64,000 nucleotides of DNA. It comes from Anastatus disparis. Its lineage: Eukaryota; Arthropoda; Insecta; Hymenoptera; Eupelmidae. The stretch lies in the NCBI GenBank assembly GCA_017163975.1, contig JAFFSR010000220.1:10000001-10064000 (forward strand), in the 5' to 3' direction. The position numbers and the translations under genes are program-made. Under the pieces are notes generated by a model, which did not search any database, was not told the DNA's origin, and saw only the letters and a list, made by a program, of their open reading frames with translations. Below, piece after piece: positions 49,301 through 63,400 of the stretch (position 1 is its first letter; every line of letters begins with the position of its first letter).

Positions 49301-50492
49301 GTATGGTGGTTAGGCTAAAGGGAAATCTGGCAGGATGTTACACCTGCCCAGCGCATATTATATTCTAACGTATACACGTGTGAATGTACTTGCAATTGTA
49401 CAGATGTACGGCTTGGCGAGGCTCTCTTTTTTTCTCCTCCTTTGGTTTTTTTTTATATTCTCGAAAGTTTTGCTGTTGTTGGCTTTGCTGGAATTTTTGG
49501 AGTGTGTTTATTTAGGATTTGGTGTATATGGATAAGATTTAATATAGTCAAGAATTTTCAACTTTTTTCGTTCTTATATATGAATATTTAGTTAAATTGT
49601 ATACAAGATTCAAGTGATTTTTTAATAAGAATATTCTCACGTAATATTTTAAAATTACTATCGTTAACTTGAGTTTAAAAATAACTATCCTAAATAATAA
49701 AAAACTAAACATTATTTTAAATTCTATTTAGTTGTTTGTATCCCATGTTGTTTATCCAATTGTACTGTAGGAATTATTTAAAAATTTTATTTAACACTTA
49801 TTTTTATAACTTTGGTTTTGTACAATATTTTTAAAAAAATCTACAAACGCGCGAGCATAGAGCACTTATTAAAAATAAAGTAAAGTCCAACAATAAGTAA
49901 AGACAAATTAGTCAAAGTTTCATCTATTTTCAAACATTAAAAGCGCGTCTCTGCATAAACAATGTATAGGCATAAGTACATAAATAATGTAGGCCATAAA
50001 CATTAAGTGCATTTCATTAAATTATTCAAACACCAAACAAATAATAACGTAAAGAAATTATTAACTTACTTTGTTCTTGTTAAAAAGTCTAATTATAGAT
50101 TGTCTAATGTTTTTAAAATTCACGAGGAGCACATTTTTAGAAACGACTGACGGCATCATTATAACAAATAAACATATAATAGACTCATTAGTCGTTTCTG
50201 TATACAATAGATTTGAACTTTTTTTAAATATATTTTTATTGATCATTCTTTTACTTTATTTGATGATAGAAATTTTATTTCTTAAGCTTAAAAAGTTTCG
50301 ATAATGATTAACATTGAATTCGTTAATTTAATACACAAAAATCAAATTATTGTTTATAAAAACATCATTAGCCTGTTATTTTAAACCATCTAAAAAAGAT
50401 AAATTTTTAATTTACGTTTAATATTGATAATTGTTTCACGAAATTCGATTTAACATATTAAATATATTAAATATTCATTATATATAAAATCA

Positions 50493-50549
50493 ATAATAAT
50501 AAAATAATATAATAATATAATAATATAATATAATATATATAATATAATA

Positions 50550-50604
<55 letters not shown>

Positions 50605-50622
50605 ATAATATAATAATAATAT
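50493..50622. repeat. AT-only tract with (AT)n microsatellite
   Basis: The stretch consists solely of A and T in ATA, AATAT and AT units, with a pure AT run at 50555-50599. Confidence 0.95.
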
Positions 50623-52110
50623 ATTCATTTTATAAAATCAATACCATAATTACAAAACGAGGAAATTAAATTCTTAAATAATTAATGATATAAAATTTTA
50701 TTTTAAAAGTTTTACCATATAAAAACCTTAAAATATCATCTCTATTCTCTATCGTATCAAGTAACCTTTTATTTAATTTTTCTAATAGTCAATACCTAAA
50801 TGCAACCTATAGAACGATTCAGCTTTTTGCCTGCTTATATATCGACCCCTGCTACAGTTGCAAGCGCACGTTGTAGAGAAAGAGAGATAGATTGATAGAG
50901 AAAAAGCGAGATATACAGAGAATTAGTATGTGGCAAATGAATCAAGCTGCTAAATATTAATAAACGCTAAAGTTAAAATAGAATTTACATTAATGCATTT
51001 AAAAAGGCAAAGCCCTCGCCGAACCTCTATATACTTTGAAAAATTTATCTGCTTTAGCGTGCGCTATTGCAGCAGCTCGAAAATTTTGTTTTTAATGAAA
51101 AAAAAAATAGAGTGAGCAAAGAAAATAAATAAATGCATGTGTATAATGGAAATTTTAAAAATATATTCTTTTTTTATAATATTGTTGTATGGGATGCTGC
51201 TTATTAATTCAAGTCACGAAGTGTGTATTTTAAAATAATCTTTTTAAGTTTATTACAATACCCGGTGAGGTGGAAATTTCGGTTCGTTAAAAATTGCGGT
51301 CTAAATTTGCAATGACATCACAAAACGAAACCGAAACATTATGCATTATTTATTTATTCATGCTTTTTGTTAATTCATTTTTATTTGTTTGTCGAGTGAA
51401 TAAAAATGACTTTTTCAAATAAATTTTTTTCGGTGTTTACATTTCAGGGCTGGTGTGTAATTTAGATTTTAGATTGTGTCTGCTTTAAGGTTGCAATATA
51501 TATAAAAAAAAAGTTTTATAAAACTAGTAGAAAAAGGATGGAACAATATAAAGATAAAATCTTGCGGTCCGAAGCATTTTGTAACTTTGTTTGAAATGCT
51601 TAAAAAAGTTTTTTTTCGGGAAATCTATAAAATCAAAATAGAATGTTCGCTAGACTTTGAGTTTACACGTGAGGAGTTTGGTAAACATTTGTATTTTTCT
51701 AAAAATTTTATTGTTTCATGCATGATTTAGTTGAAAAATAATTCAAGCCAGAAATATTAATTATTAAAGGAAATGCAACTTTAAATATTATGGATAATAA
51801 ACGTGAATCTACGCTAGAAAGAATCATAGTTTTACTTTTGAATTTTTAAACTATTTCGTACCTTGTAACTGAATTATATAATTTGGTCTTTCAAAATTAA
51901 ATAATATTTAACGCTTTTACCTAAGTATCAGTTGAGTGAAAGTAAGGAGACGAGGATTTAAATATAAAACTAATTTTTAAAAATTTTCAATTCATTTAAG
52001 TATTATTTAATGAAATAAAACATTTATATAATATTAGTTAATTTTGGATTTTACTTGTTATTGGAAAATATTATATTTTCTAAAAGATAAGAATTTTGAA
52101 ATTAACAATA

Positions 52111-52311
52111 GAAGTCTTCAGTGGCTCACTCGGTAAAGCGATGAATTCGCAACCCGAGGACTCGAGTTCGAATCCCGTTCTCGGTCAATTTATACAAGCA
52201 CCACTGTACGTTACATGTGCTTTGTTCACAAACACACTGACGATCTCCGTCGCTAATTAGCATCACAATGATAGCATGAGTACAGCGACGTTAAATAAAA
52301 CTGAAAAAAAA
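52111..52311 (+). mobile_element. tRNA-derived SINE, copy 7, with a likely target duplication
   Basis: This is the most complete copy on the + strand: tRNA-like head, CACTGTACGTTACATGTGC, TTGTTCACAAACACACTGACG, CGCTAATTAGCATCACAATG, then ACAGCGACGTTAAATAAAAC and an A run. AATTAACAATAG before the head and AATTAATAG after the A run look like an imperfect target-site duplication. Confidence 0.9.
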
Positions 52312-55300
52312 ATTAATAGCACAAATTTATAATTTGAGAGGATTCTTTTTTTTTTAAATAATTTTTTCGAGTTTATTTATATTAATAAATTTAATAAAAA
52401 ATACATAAAATATCGCTAAAGTCGGTAAGGTAGTTACCTTCTACGAGTTTAAAAAAAATTGAATATTATAACAAACAAATCTTTGAAGTATTTAAAAAAT
52501 TTTTATTTTTAATATTGCAATTGTTATAATCATCGCATTCAATATAAATTATTGTTAATATTACTGCTTCTTTCTTACAACTTAAAACAAACAAGCCAAT
52601 AAAGCAAGCTGAACTTGATGCGCAGAATATGTTCTATCAGGGCATTATGCATAAGATCTATCAGATAAAAAAGTTCATTGTGCGTTCCATTGTTGTATAT
52701 GAACATATATAGATGTATAATGTTTGAACAAAAAAGAAAGAAAGAATTCATAATGATATTTCGAAATATGGTTAAAATGATTTTTATCAACATCATTTGT
52801 TTAAATTTATGGCACTTTCCTATAGAATATTAAATAATCACATTAACGGTTACTCACACTCTCATCATGGGTTGTTACATAAAAAAAAATGTTCTATATC
52901 AGTCAGATAGAATATGAAAAATAGTAGACCCGTATTATTTCGTTTTTCGAAGTATGATGAATTACAAGAGTTACAGTTGATATAAATTAATACAATTTCG
53001 ATATGTATTAGATCTAGTGCAAAGATATCCAAAAACATCGTGATGTCACATCAATTTTAACTACCTCTATCTCTTTAAGTTTTCATTTTAATGATAAAAG
53101 AAAAAATACGAATCCTTTATTTTTTTTCTTTTTCTAAATGACGGATGTAATGGATTTTAGAAAAATTTTTCATGCAACAACCCAATTACCATAACTTTCA
53201 CAATAAATTGTATCCAATATATATCCTCCAAACTTCAGAAAAGATATAAAAAAATTCTTCTTTAATTAAAATTTTTATTTCGTTGAAAAGATAATTAATT
53301 TCTAATTTTAATAATCTAAAATGTATTTTATCAAAAAATTTTTATACATATTCTCTATTACTAGCTAAAATTGCAAAATGCACATAAAATAGAAACTCCA
53401 GTGAAACCTTTCTGTCTGACTCCGTACATAACTAAACACCCACCAATCCACCATAAAGAGATAAAGAGAGAAAGAAAAAAAGGGGTGCCTAAAACATATA
53501 TGAAAAGGGCCTTTGCGCAATTTTTTGGCATAGCCTATAACCCACACATAGGCAAATATATATGTATATATAAAGTCTATGCACTATAATCGTCAAGATT
53601 GAGAGTAAGAGAAAGAAAGCAAGAGAAAGGATAGAAGAAAATTACATAGTACAGTGAAATCAATAGTTTTGGCATGATGCGCAGCTTTCTGCGCACCTTA
53701 GTATTAAACCTTCCCTTTTCCTTAAATTTAACCATAAAAAAACATCGAAATAACGTTATATTCAAGAATCAAGTGATAAATATTTAAAAAAAAGGGCCTT
53801 ACTGATTATGTACATTTTCATGCCTTATATACATTCATATACATATATCACATATCTTATCTCTTCACGAGTCAGTTACTATATAATGTATCTTTTGTAA
53901 TAATTGTCCCCCTCCACCAGCGCTATATCCGTATAACTGGGTTACAGCTGCAGCGCGCTCTCTCTCCATATGAAAAAGCGTCCGTTATATTTTGTACCGT
54001 GTGTTTCTCAAGTTTTTAGTTACAAAAGAATACTCTCAATGCTATTGGACGCTCGCGACCTCGAGCCTCCGGAAGTTACGACCAATCGAAATTTGAGTTT
54101 TAAAAGACGATACTTGAATAATACATAAGGGTGATTTCGCAATTGGTACGATCTACATTCGAATGCAGTACTTTCGTGTTGTTTTTGGGATTTTTTTAAA
54201 GAAATGCATTAGATCTTGTTGATAGCGAAGAGATGAATGTTGAATTTATTAAGAAAAATAATAGAAACAAGGTTTGATTCAAAAGTAGGATAAACGAGTT
54301 TTTTTAAGCTTGTTGAATGATTTGCGATGCAATTTGGGTGATCGTTGTCGTCACTTGCAGTGCTGGAACTAGCGAGGGAGATATGTGGGTAGAATTATTT
54401 TCATAAAATTGTGTACTGATTCAGATTTTATTCTGTAATAAAATTTATTAGAATTATATCATCATAATTAAGCTTTTCAATTATTCTCAAATTCTAATTA
54501 TTATAAATTACATTCAAGTTTATAATAAATTTTTCTTCAATGTTACCTATAGTATCGTAACGAAATGTAATTTCAAAGTATTTAGAAAACCGTGGACTTC
54601 GATGGGCAAAAAATTGCATAATCTTTCACAATTACTGTTATATAAAGTACTATCAATATAGTGATTGAACGCAATCAATAGTAATCATAAGAATTGTTTA
54701 TTTCAAAATTAGTTCTTAATTTTCCAGAAAATTTTGATTTTTACGTCAATATGTTTTTGTAAAAACATAATCTTTAAATAAGTATGATGTTTTATTCAAT
54801 TATGATTGTTGTTTAATCAACAAGCACTTTAGAAATTTACATAAATTTTATATATAAAGCTTAAGCCCAAATGAAACAAGAATGAATAAACCGTATCATT
54901 ATTTAAATTACTACATTTCCATAAATTATAACTTGTCTCTTCAAACCTTTTTCTAAGTCGTTTTGTGTCCCCCTAACACTCGCACATATATATATGCATT
55001 TCATTATCATCTATCTCATCACTAAGGTACGAACCATCACCATACGCATTGCTGGGTTATTCCAAATTTCCTGGAATGTTCCTTTTCATCTATAGCGTGC
55101 TTTTTTCAAAGAGAGAGAGCTACCTGACCCACGTGCAGCTGTTATTTTTACATGAATGTAAAAAGGGAGAGCACATCTTTTCCTTTTTTTTCTTTCTCTC
55201 TAAATGTTTCCCTTTATATACAGCTTGACTTTTTTTGTGTGCACACACGCACGCACACATAGCCGTATTTTATTTTAAAGAAAGAACGTAAGATCGCACT

Positions 55301-56306
55301 TAGCTTTAAATCGCAATTTCATGGAATACGGTACCTGTTTACGTGCACAAAAGTAAATTGTAATAATGAATTTATGTATGTACGAAGCTCAAAATTTACC
55401 AAGGTACAAAATGGCTTTGGTAATAAAAAGAATTTTTGATAAAAACTTTATATTCTTTATTTTTTATCACCTAACACAGGAATCTTGATAAAGCAAGTTG
55501 TACGCCGTGATCACGTAAGAAATTGCTTCAAAGTTTATTTTAAACGTGGAATTTTAAAATTAGTTCGTTAAATTTTTTCGTCATTTCAGAATCTGATTTT
55601 GTAATGCACGTAACTGGATAAATGATTTATTTAACAAATTCAATACCAATAATAACCTATGGATATTTCTGTAAATTAAAAATATCGTCCAATGACTCTT
55701 GGTGATAAAGGGAATTTCCGAGATGCAGATAAAAGATAAAGAGATCGAAGATTTCTTAATAATAAAGCATTTAGATGATCCCAAGGATAATCAAATATTT
55801 TCAGTAACCTGGAAAAATCGCGAAGAATATTCACAATAGAAAACAGTGATTTTTGCGGATTTTTGTATATACTGTCAAATGTTAAAGTTTTATAATAAAA
55901 AAAGTATAATAATTTCTGTTTAAGTTAAAAAAATTGAAAATCAAAGGAAAAAAAATCCAAAAATATAAATATTTAAAGCTATCATTATGAATTACCATGA
56001 GGATTGGGTGTAATTTACAACACATAGACAAAAATCAAGGAACATAGAGGGACAAAAGCTTAGGAACTCATAAATCATGACTTTCCATACCAATTTATAT
56101 CTTTCTATTCTTCTATGCTCGAGGTCTTTAATGGCCGGGTCCATTTATTATTTTTTTTTTCTTAACTATCATCAACATTTTTTTTTATTTGAAACATAAA
56201 ATTTCAGTAAAATTAACTACGCCAGCTATTAAAAATAACAGTCAAGCATTATTAAAAATTGTAAGAATATGTTATGGATGAGATTTCTTAACAATATGAT
56301 AACTAA

Positions 56307-56970
56307 CTAGGAGAGTATCACATCTCCGGATCACGGATTTTGCTTTAACTTTGAGATAGGTTTTCAGATGTCAAAATATGGAAAAAGCCAGAGTTATAGA
56401 CCCTAACGCTCAATATTTCTCTAGTTGCAGGCAATTAAAGAAAATCACTAAAAAAGTTACTAGATTTTTAAACACTTATAATTCTTTAGCATTAATAGCT
56501 AGACGCTTGTAACTGTTTTTAAATGAAAGCTACGTTCAAATCCTTTCAAAAAAGCACCTATAGCATATCAAAATATTATTTTTTCCCAAAGTTACAGCGT
56601 TATAAGAATTTGAGCTGAATTTCCGTTTAAAAATATTAATTAATGATAAATGTTAAAATGTAGTACAATTTTCATAACGCTGTAACTTTAGGAAAAAATA
56701 ATATTTTGATATGCTACAGGTGCTTTTTCGAATGGATTTGAACGTAGCTTTCATTTAAAAACAGTTACAAGCGTCTAGCTATTAATGCTAAAGAATTATA
56801 AGCGTTTGAAAATCTAGTAACTTTTTTAGTGATTTTCTTTAATTGCCTGCAACTAGAGAAATATTGAGCGTTGGGGTCTATAACTCTGGCTTTTTCCATA
56901 TTTTGACATCTGAAAACCTATCTCAAAGTTAAAACAAAATCCGTGATCCGGAGATGTGATACTCTCCTAG
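56307..56970. mobile_element. Near-perfect foldback transposon (664 bp), TAA target duplication
   Basis: The termini CTAGGAGAGTATCACATCTC and GAGATGTGATACTCTCCTAG are exact inverses. Pairing continues for about 300 bp per arm (56307 to about 56606, and about 56668-56970) with only about eight differences, around a loop of about 61 bp. The trinucleotide TAA flanks both sides (56304-56306 and 56971-56973), the target length and type seen with PIF/Harbinger elements. No transposase frame is present, so it is a non-autonomous element, probably a recent arrival. Confidence 0.85.
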
Positions 56971-57500
56971 TAAGTTGTTTTTACTGATAGCTAAAGTTTA
57001 TTATTCATAAAAATTAAAAGTTTTAATAATCTTATGAATTTTTATTTCAATTACCCCTGTAAAATTTAAGGTGGCCTTGATGGCTATTTTTTCAAGATAT
57101 CCTTACTTGAACTCAACCTTTTTCATTACTATTGAAACTTAAAACAGGCGAACTTTGAGTGAGATTATTTCAAAGGTGCGATCGGCAAAGCTACCTGAAA
57201 AAATTCACAGGGATAATATTCAAAATAGAAACTCACTTTGCTCCAAGTTTCTAAAGTGTATCTACTTTTTTTAATTTTTATGAATAAATTATCGCTGTCA
57301 ATAGAACCACCTTAGGAGTAAGGTTCTACAAATTAAATATTTAAATCCAGATTCTCCTGTTCATTTATGATAATTGGATTCTCTTTTACATTCACATCTG
57401 TTAGACTTTCTCATCACTTTCCTTCAATTTCCAAGACTGCCCAAATTGAGTTTCATAGCATTTACTCACAAAATTCAAATGATTAGTCAGCCCAATTTTT

Positions 57501-60298
57501 TTTATCAATAAACATCATTTTTTCAACAATTCAAGTTGCAATATCCTTGGGTTTTCTTTCTGAGTAATCCATCACTGACTTTCGTTCTATACACTGTATA
57601 TTGCAATCGAGCCAAAGCATGCGCATTTCGAAGCTCCGAGTTAGCAGCAGCCGTGGAAAACGATGTGAAATCAGCTTGTTCCTTTTGAAAAACGTGCATC
57701 GAATATTGGACGCCTACACATAGTCGCTCAACCCGTTCGAATATATCTATATTTATATAATTTCTATGTGTGTGTACGTACATGTGCATGTATGATATGT
57801 ATCAATACATACGTACAAGTGGAAGAGAGAAGGAGATAGTCAAGTAACTCACGTTTTAATAGCCTTTGGTGGGGCTTTAAGCAAGAGAAGAGACGTGTAT
57901 AACGTCGTCATCGTCCGTACGTTCGTGCTTTCAGTAGCGAGTTGGACACGGCGACGTGCAGCACGTTGAGAGAAAGAGGAGAAAAAAAGAAATAAAATAG
58001 AAAGAAAAGAGAGAAAAAAAAGAGAGACAGACACCTGGGGCAATATATATCTCACAGAGTGTTTTGTGTGTGCGTGCCTGTGCTCCAATTTCTCGTATAT
58101 ACATATATATATAATCCCTCTGCTTATAAAACAACATTTACTTTAAATGTACGCACATATATTACGCGTGCGTATCGAAAAATAAAAGAGAATTAAGAAA
58201 AAAAAAATAATTTAAAAAATAAAAAAAGAACTAGCGTAAAATTACTTTTTTTTCTGCTTTCGTCATTTAAACCACTAGCTTATCGCGAAATATTTAAACA
58301 TAGCATTGTCTTTTCTATCTTGTTTCCGCTTTCAAAGTATTATTCACGAGGAAAAAAAAAATTAGATAGACAGAAAAGAGAAAAACAGACTTTACCAAAG
58401 ACGGAAATACGCGTTATACATTGGGTAAAAAAAAAAGTAGAAAGAATCACAGATCCTTTTTCAACGGAGAAAACTGTATTTACACGTTATCTCACGTTAT
58501 TATTTGTTACATGATAAATAACATTGAACGAGGGATGATTTCTTAGTTTTTTTTTCTTTTCGTAATACATATATACATATATATATATATATAACTTATA
58601 AATGTTCCATAAGCTGCTGATCTGCACCTCTATATATTGCCACACTACTTCTCCTTCTCTTGCACGTTAAAGTTTCTCGAAAAAGGTTAGAAAGAGATAG
58701 AGAAGTGGTTTTAAAGGCTATATACCTATACACTCTTCTTTTCTCCCCACCTTACTCGTTTCGAATTCCCTCTCTCCTTTTAAAAAAAAAGTTTCGCCTC
58801 TATAAACACTCTTCTCGCCTGTCGAGGTCTACTGATGCCCCCACTATTTTTTTTTCTTCGAATACTAATACATTTGTGAGAAAGAGATAGAGAGAGAGAA
58901 AGAGAAAAAAGAGGCTTTAGCCTGACTGCCTGCCTTTGCTTGTTCCAAGAGTGTATTGTATTGTACATAGGTATATACGTTATATGTGTATTATAGTCAA
59001 AAACGCAGCTGCGCGAAGAAGAGGTGCATAGAGCTAAGAGAAGAGAAGAAAAAAAAAAGAAGTCCAAGGAATCGAGTTTGTCAGTGGAAAATCAGTGTGA
59101 AAAAAAAGTAAAAAAACTGTGCGATGAAGTGACAAAGTGCGCGTGCGATATTAAAAGTTCTTATTTTTATGAAAATAAAAAAGTTTCTGAGAAAAAGTAA
59201 AAATGAAAATGTTACGAATTACGATAAAGAAGCGTGGAAAGTGAAGCAAGGCAATGCGCGTGAGTCAAACCGTACAATACGTATATACAATTCCTTTGTG
59301 TGTGCGACGACTGTTTTAAAGGGATTTTCACGTGCCTAAGCTTTAGCGCTATACACGAGCAAAGACGCGAGTGTGTGTGTCGTGTGTATGTTCGTCGAGT
59401 CGATACATACATATAACATTAATGTGTATATATAGATATAGATATAAGTAAGTAAACTACGTTTATATTTGCGCGTCAGAGAGGCCAGCTGCTGCTGCTG
59501 TTGGTTGGCTTTATTTCTCTTCTGCTACGCTCCGAAAAACTAGTGTGTGCGTGTCTCCTTCGAAGTTTTTTATTTAAGTTCTCATTTTCCTTCATTTTGT
59601 TCATTTCGAGCAAATGTTAAAGTGTTGCTTGTATAGATATATAGGTGCCATGTAAAGAACTCGGTAGATTAAAAGGCAATAGGGAATAGAAGTATAAAAA
59701 GAAAAATTCGATAAAATTGGAATAATAATGTACGCATTGAAACGCGCACGTATATAGTGCGCATACCTTGAAGAAACGAGCAACGTTATAACATATATAT
59801 GAGAGAAGAAATTTTTATTACTTTACCTCTATATAACACACGCATGAGAAGTTTATAAGTATTACATACGTATATACAGAGAGACAAAAAGAAGACGTAA
59901 TCGTTTCTTCTTCTTCATTCGTTTTTTTTTTTCTTTTCGCTCAACTGTTTCTTATTGTTTGTGTTTATTATTAAAGCGCCAAGTGTGTGTTTTTTAAATC
60001 GCCCTCCCCTTTATATTTTTAGTGGTAGCGCGCACGCTTTTACATATACGTTGATAATGTACATGTATATATAGAATACAATTGTAATTATAATACAAGT
60101 GAGTGAAGGAAAGGAGAGAAGATAGAAAAGGACAGAATACTCTGTGTAGCTGTGTTGGGGGCGGAAGGAGAAGAGAGACGCTCTATCTATCTCTTTCTCT
60201 CTTCAGTTGTTCAAGAGAGGATTTCAAGTTGAAGTGAGGGTAAGAGAAACGGAGATATATAGATATACATATATACGTATATATACATACACATAGAA

Positions 60299-60331
<33 letters not shown>

Positions 60332-60426
60332 TATATAAAATATATATACATATATATATATAAAACCTTTGGGTATATGTGTGTCTATATATACATATAT
60401 ATTGATATATACAGATATATAGCAGG
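57501..60426 (+). promoter_or_regulatory. Probable promoter and 5' UTR region of the KIX-domain gene
   Basis: Composition changes here: purine-rich GA/AGAG tracts, TA microsatellites (60254-60420, with pure AT at about 60299-60324) and GT/CA runs, as often seen in long insect 5' leaders. No coding exon is recognised. Short frames (58320-58514 and others) and a Tyr-rich frame over the TA repeats are artefacts of simple sequence. An in-frame TGA at 60403-60405 precedes the ATG at 60427, supporting that start. Confidence 0.4.
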
Positions 60427-63400
60427 ATGGAAGATTATTTGCTACAAGGGCCACCAGCTTATAAGCGTTCGAGGCTAGGTGATTCGCTTCAGACTTCAGC
60501 TAATTTTTTGGGTGAGGATTAAAAAAAAACCATCGTAAAAACAAAAAATCTGCTGTGGGATTTGTGCTTTTCTGCTCCAAATTCAAAAAAACATAACAAA
60601 AGCTTCGATTAAAAAAAAACACGAAAAGAAAAGATACGAATTAAGGAAACTAGTGCATGTGGTTTTGTATTTTGGTGAATACTAATAATAATAATAATAA
60701 TGGTGGTGGTAGTGGTGGTGGAAATAAATATGATATTGTTCTCTCTTTCTCTTTGTGCGTGAAAACAAGAGAGGAAGAGAGAAAGAAAGCGATGTGTATA
60801 TAGTTAATACTTATATATATAGATATATAACTTTGAAAAGAGAGAAGGACAGAACAGAGAGTTGCGTAGTAGATGGACTAATCTTCTATCTCTTTCTCGC
60901 TCATACATATTCGCCAGAGCCTTTACTTCTCGTAAAGGGGAAACGATATACGTATATATACATAGATATATGTGAACAATATATACCATGTACGTGATAT
61001 ATAAAGTTGATGCACCTCCTCGTGGATGACTTTGATAACGGGAGGTTCTTAATACTCTTGAGTTTTTATTTTTTCTCTTTTTTGTTTAGCTTCCTACGTT
61101 AATTCTCAATTTTTTTTCTTTTTTCTCTTTTAAAGTCATCGATGTTCGGGTGGGAGTTAGAGAGGAAACCGAGGTCGAACCTTCTGTGAATATTATCGAT
61201 TGCGAGAACGAAATAATCATCAGAAAAAGATTTATTTAATAAACAGAGAACATTAAAAGTGACAATTTAAAGTGATTATTATTTCGAATAAAATAAATAA
61301 AGAACAATCAAATTGGGTGGGATAAATACTTAGTTGCTTTATCGTTTGGGTGGCTTTAATATATATAAAAAAAAAGACGGAAGAAGGAGTAGAGACTGAC
61401 GGTGGCAAAGCTTTAGGTGATTAAATTCTCTCTCGGTTTTAGGTGTACGTATTTGTGTGTTTGTTATCGTTATTTATTCGTTTTCTTCTCTTTCTATTTT
61501 TACGTTTATATGATATATATGTAGGATTGTTCCATAGTATTCTATTTGATTTTTGTTTTTCGTATTTTGGGTTAGAGGGGACTTTTATGATGCTTTGAGG
61601 ACGCCGTTTATTAGGAACAGCCGAACGTTTTTGAAACGGCGCTCGTGTTGCTCGAGGATATTTTACGAATATCCTGGGCTCCCCTTATTATTTTTTTGCT
61701 TTTTGCAATTATTGAACTCCACGCAATACCTGCGTATTTTTGTATCTTTCACTTCAAAATTTTCTTTTATTGTAAAATATTAATTTGTTAATCGTGATAT
61801 CAATTTTTTTAACTAAAAATAACATTGAATTTTTCCTTTGCTGATTAACAATTCTTTACGATAACTTGAAAAAAATATGTTAGAAAATTTCGGAGCAAGT
61901 ATTTTTTTTTTCTTCGCTACTGTCAACATTAAACAATAAAAGTCGATATATCTTATCGGCGACAATGTTTCAACATTCTTGTCTAAATCAATAATTTGAA
62001 ATTATAGTTTTTACAAAACTGGTATATATTGTATGTAGTTCTACAAATAGTGCGGTCTATACACTCGTAATTCTATTAACAGCTATAGGCTCTTATCTTA
62101 ATATTTAATATATTATACTTGACTTTTTGTTGATAAAATAAAGCGCTAAATGATTAAACAAATTTAATTGTGTAACGTGCTTTTTGGCAATAATAAACTA
62201 TTATGTAATATTCTTTTTTTTCTTCTTCTTTGCAACTAACAAAATCGCTTTATTTTCATTAAGTAACATCAATCTTGAAAAAACAACGATAAATTATTTA
62301 TTTTATGTTAAACGTCCTCAAAGTGTCAATGTTGTTGAAAAGCCATTGAGTTAAAGTAAACCCATAGGTGAAGGTTTTATTCTTGTAAATAAATTGGAAC
62401 AATCAAAATCAATTAACTTTTACTTCAATAACTTTTATCTATAGAAATTCACACGTTTTATTTATAATGCATGGAGCTTTCAATGAAACAGCAATTTAAT
62501 TTATAATTATTATATTATGATGTTCAATAATTTATGTAGTTTTTAATGAGTTTGCAATTTATTTCCACCTTTTTTTGCAAAAACTGACTTTATTTGAAAA
62601 AAAATTTATTTTGTAATTGTATTAAGTAATTATTAAAACTGTGTGCTGTTTAATATTACATTTTGAAAATTAAATAATCAAATTATTTTTTTTTATCTTG
62701 ATCATAAAATACAATCAATAAAACACAATTAGCCACAATTACACATGAAATATTAAAATTTCAATCTAATTTAAATATTGTCATTAGCTTGTAGATAATT
62801 ATTGTTCGTATTAACACCTTTTAATACAAATTTATTTATTTTAATTTTTTAAACTTTTATTAAATACTTTTATTAAATAATAATTTTGTAGTAGGTTTTA
62901 TCATAACGTTTGAAGCATTTATCTTTACACAATCAATTTTATAATGCATAGAATAAAATGATTGAATCATGGAAAAATTAAAAAATTTGTCATTTTATAG
63001 ATGGTAGAGCAAACATGGTACCATTTGGATTTCTTGCTAGCCAAGACAGAGAGGCAGAAATGAACATGGCTGCAATGCCAATGGGTGGTAACTTAGCATT
63101 GAATCCAGTACAAGATTTCAGTCAGCTAGCCGTACCAGACTGGCGTCACGCGATCTCAGCCGATAGCAGAAATCGTTTTGTGCATAAAATGTAAGTTTAA
63201 TGTAAGCTAATACAAAAATTTAAATGTTAATTGAAATTTTTTAATGATAAATATATGTAAATCTTAGTTGGTGAAATAAATAAAAAATAAAAATTAATAA
63301 AGCTTATAAAAAACAACAAAATTTTTTTCACAATTATTTTTTATATAGTGCGTAAAGTTACGTTTTATGCAATCCAAATTCTTAACGTGCAATTTTACGC

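Larger units (their letters stand above)
46349..57500. other. Gene-poor intergenic region
   Basis: About 11 kb without a recognised gene. It contains an AT microsatellite (50555-50599), one SINE (52111-52311) and a large foldback element (56307-56970). Less AT-rich patches at about 46350-47110, 49200-49420, 50800-50930 and 53930-54120 have no readable coding frame. Short open frames here are low-complexity and left out. Confidence 0.6.

Noticed and set aside
51287..51346. Short inverted repeat TTTCGGTT..AACCGAAA
   Set aside because: Stem is short and interrupted; not enough to call an element.
57501..59783. Several overlapping short frames on both strands
   Set aside because: GA-, TA- and CA-rich simple sequence with no family signature, good start context or splice partners; better explained as leader and promoter DNA.
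60224..60454. Tyr/Ile-rich open frame on the - strand
   Set aside because: It is a translation of TA microsatellite sequence just upstream of the KIX-gene start.
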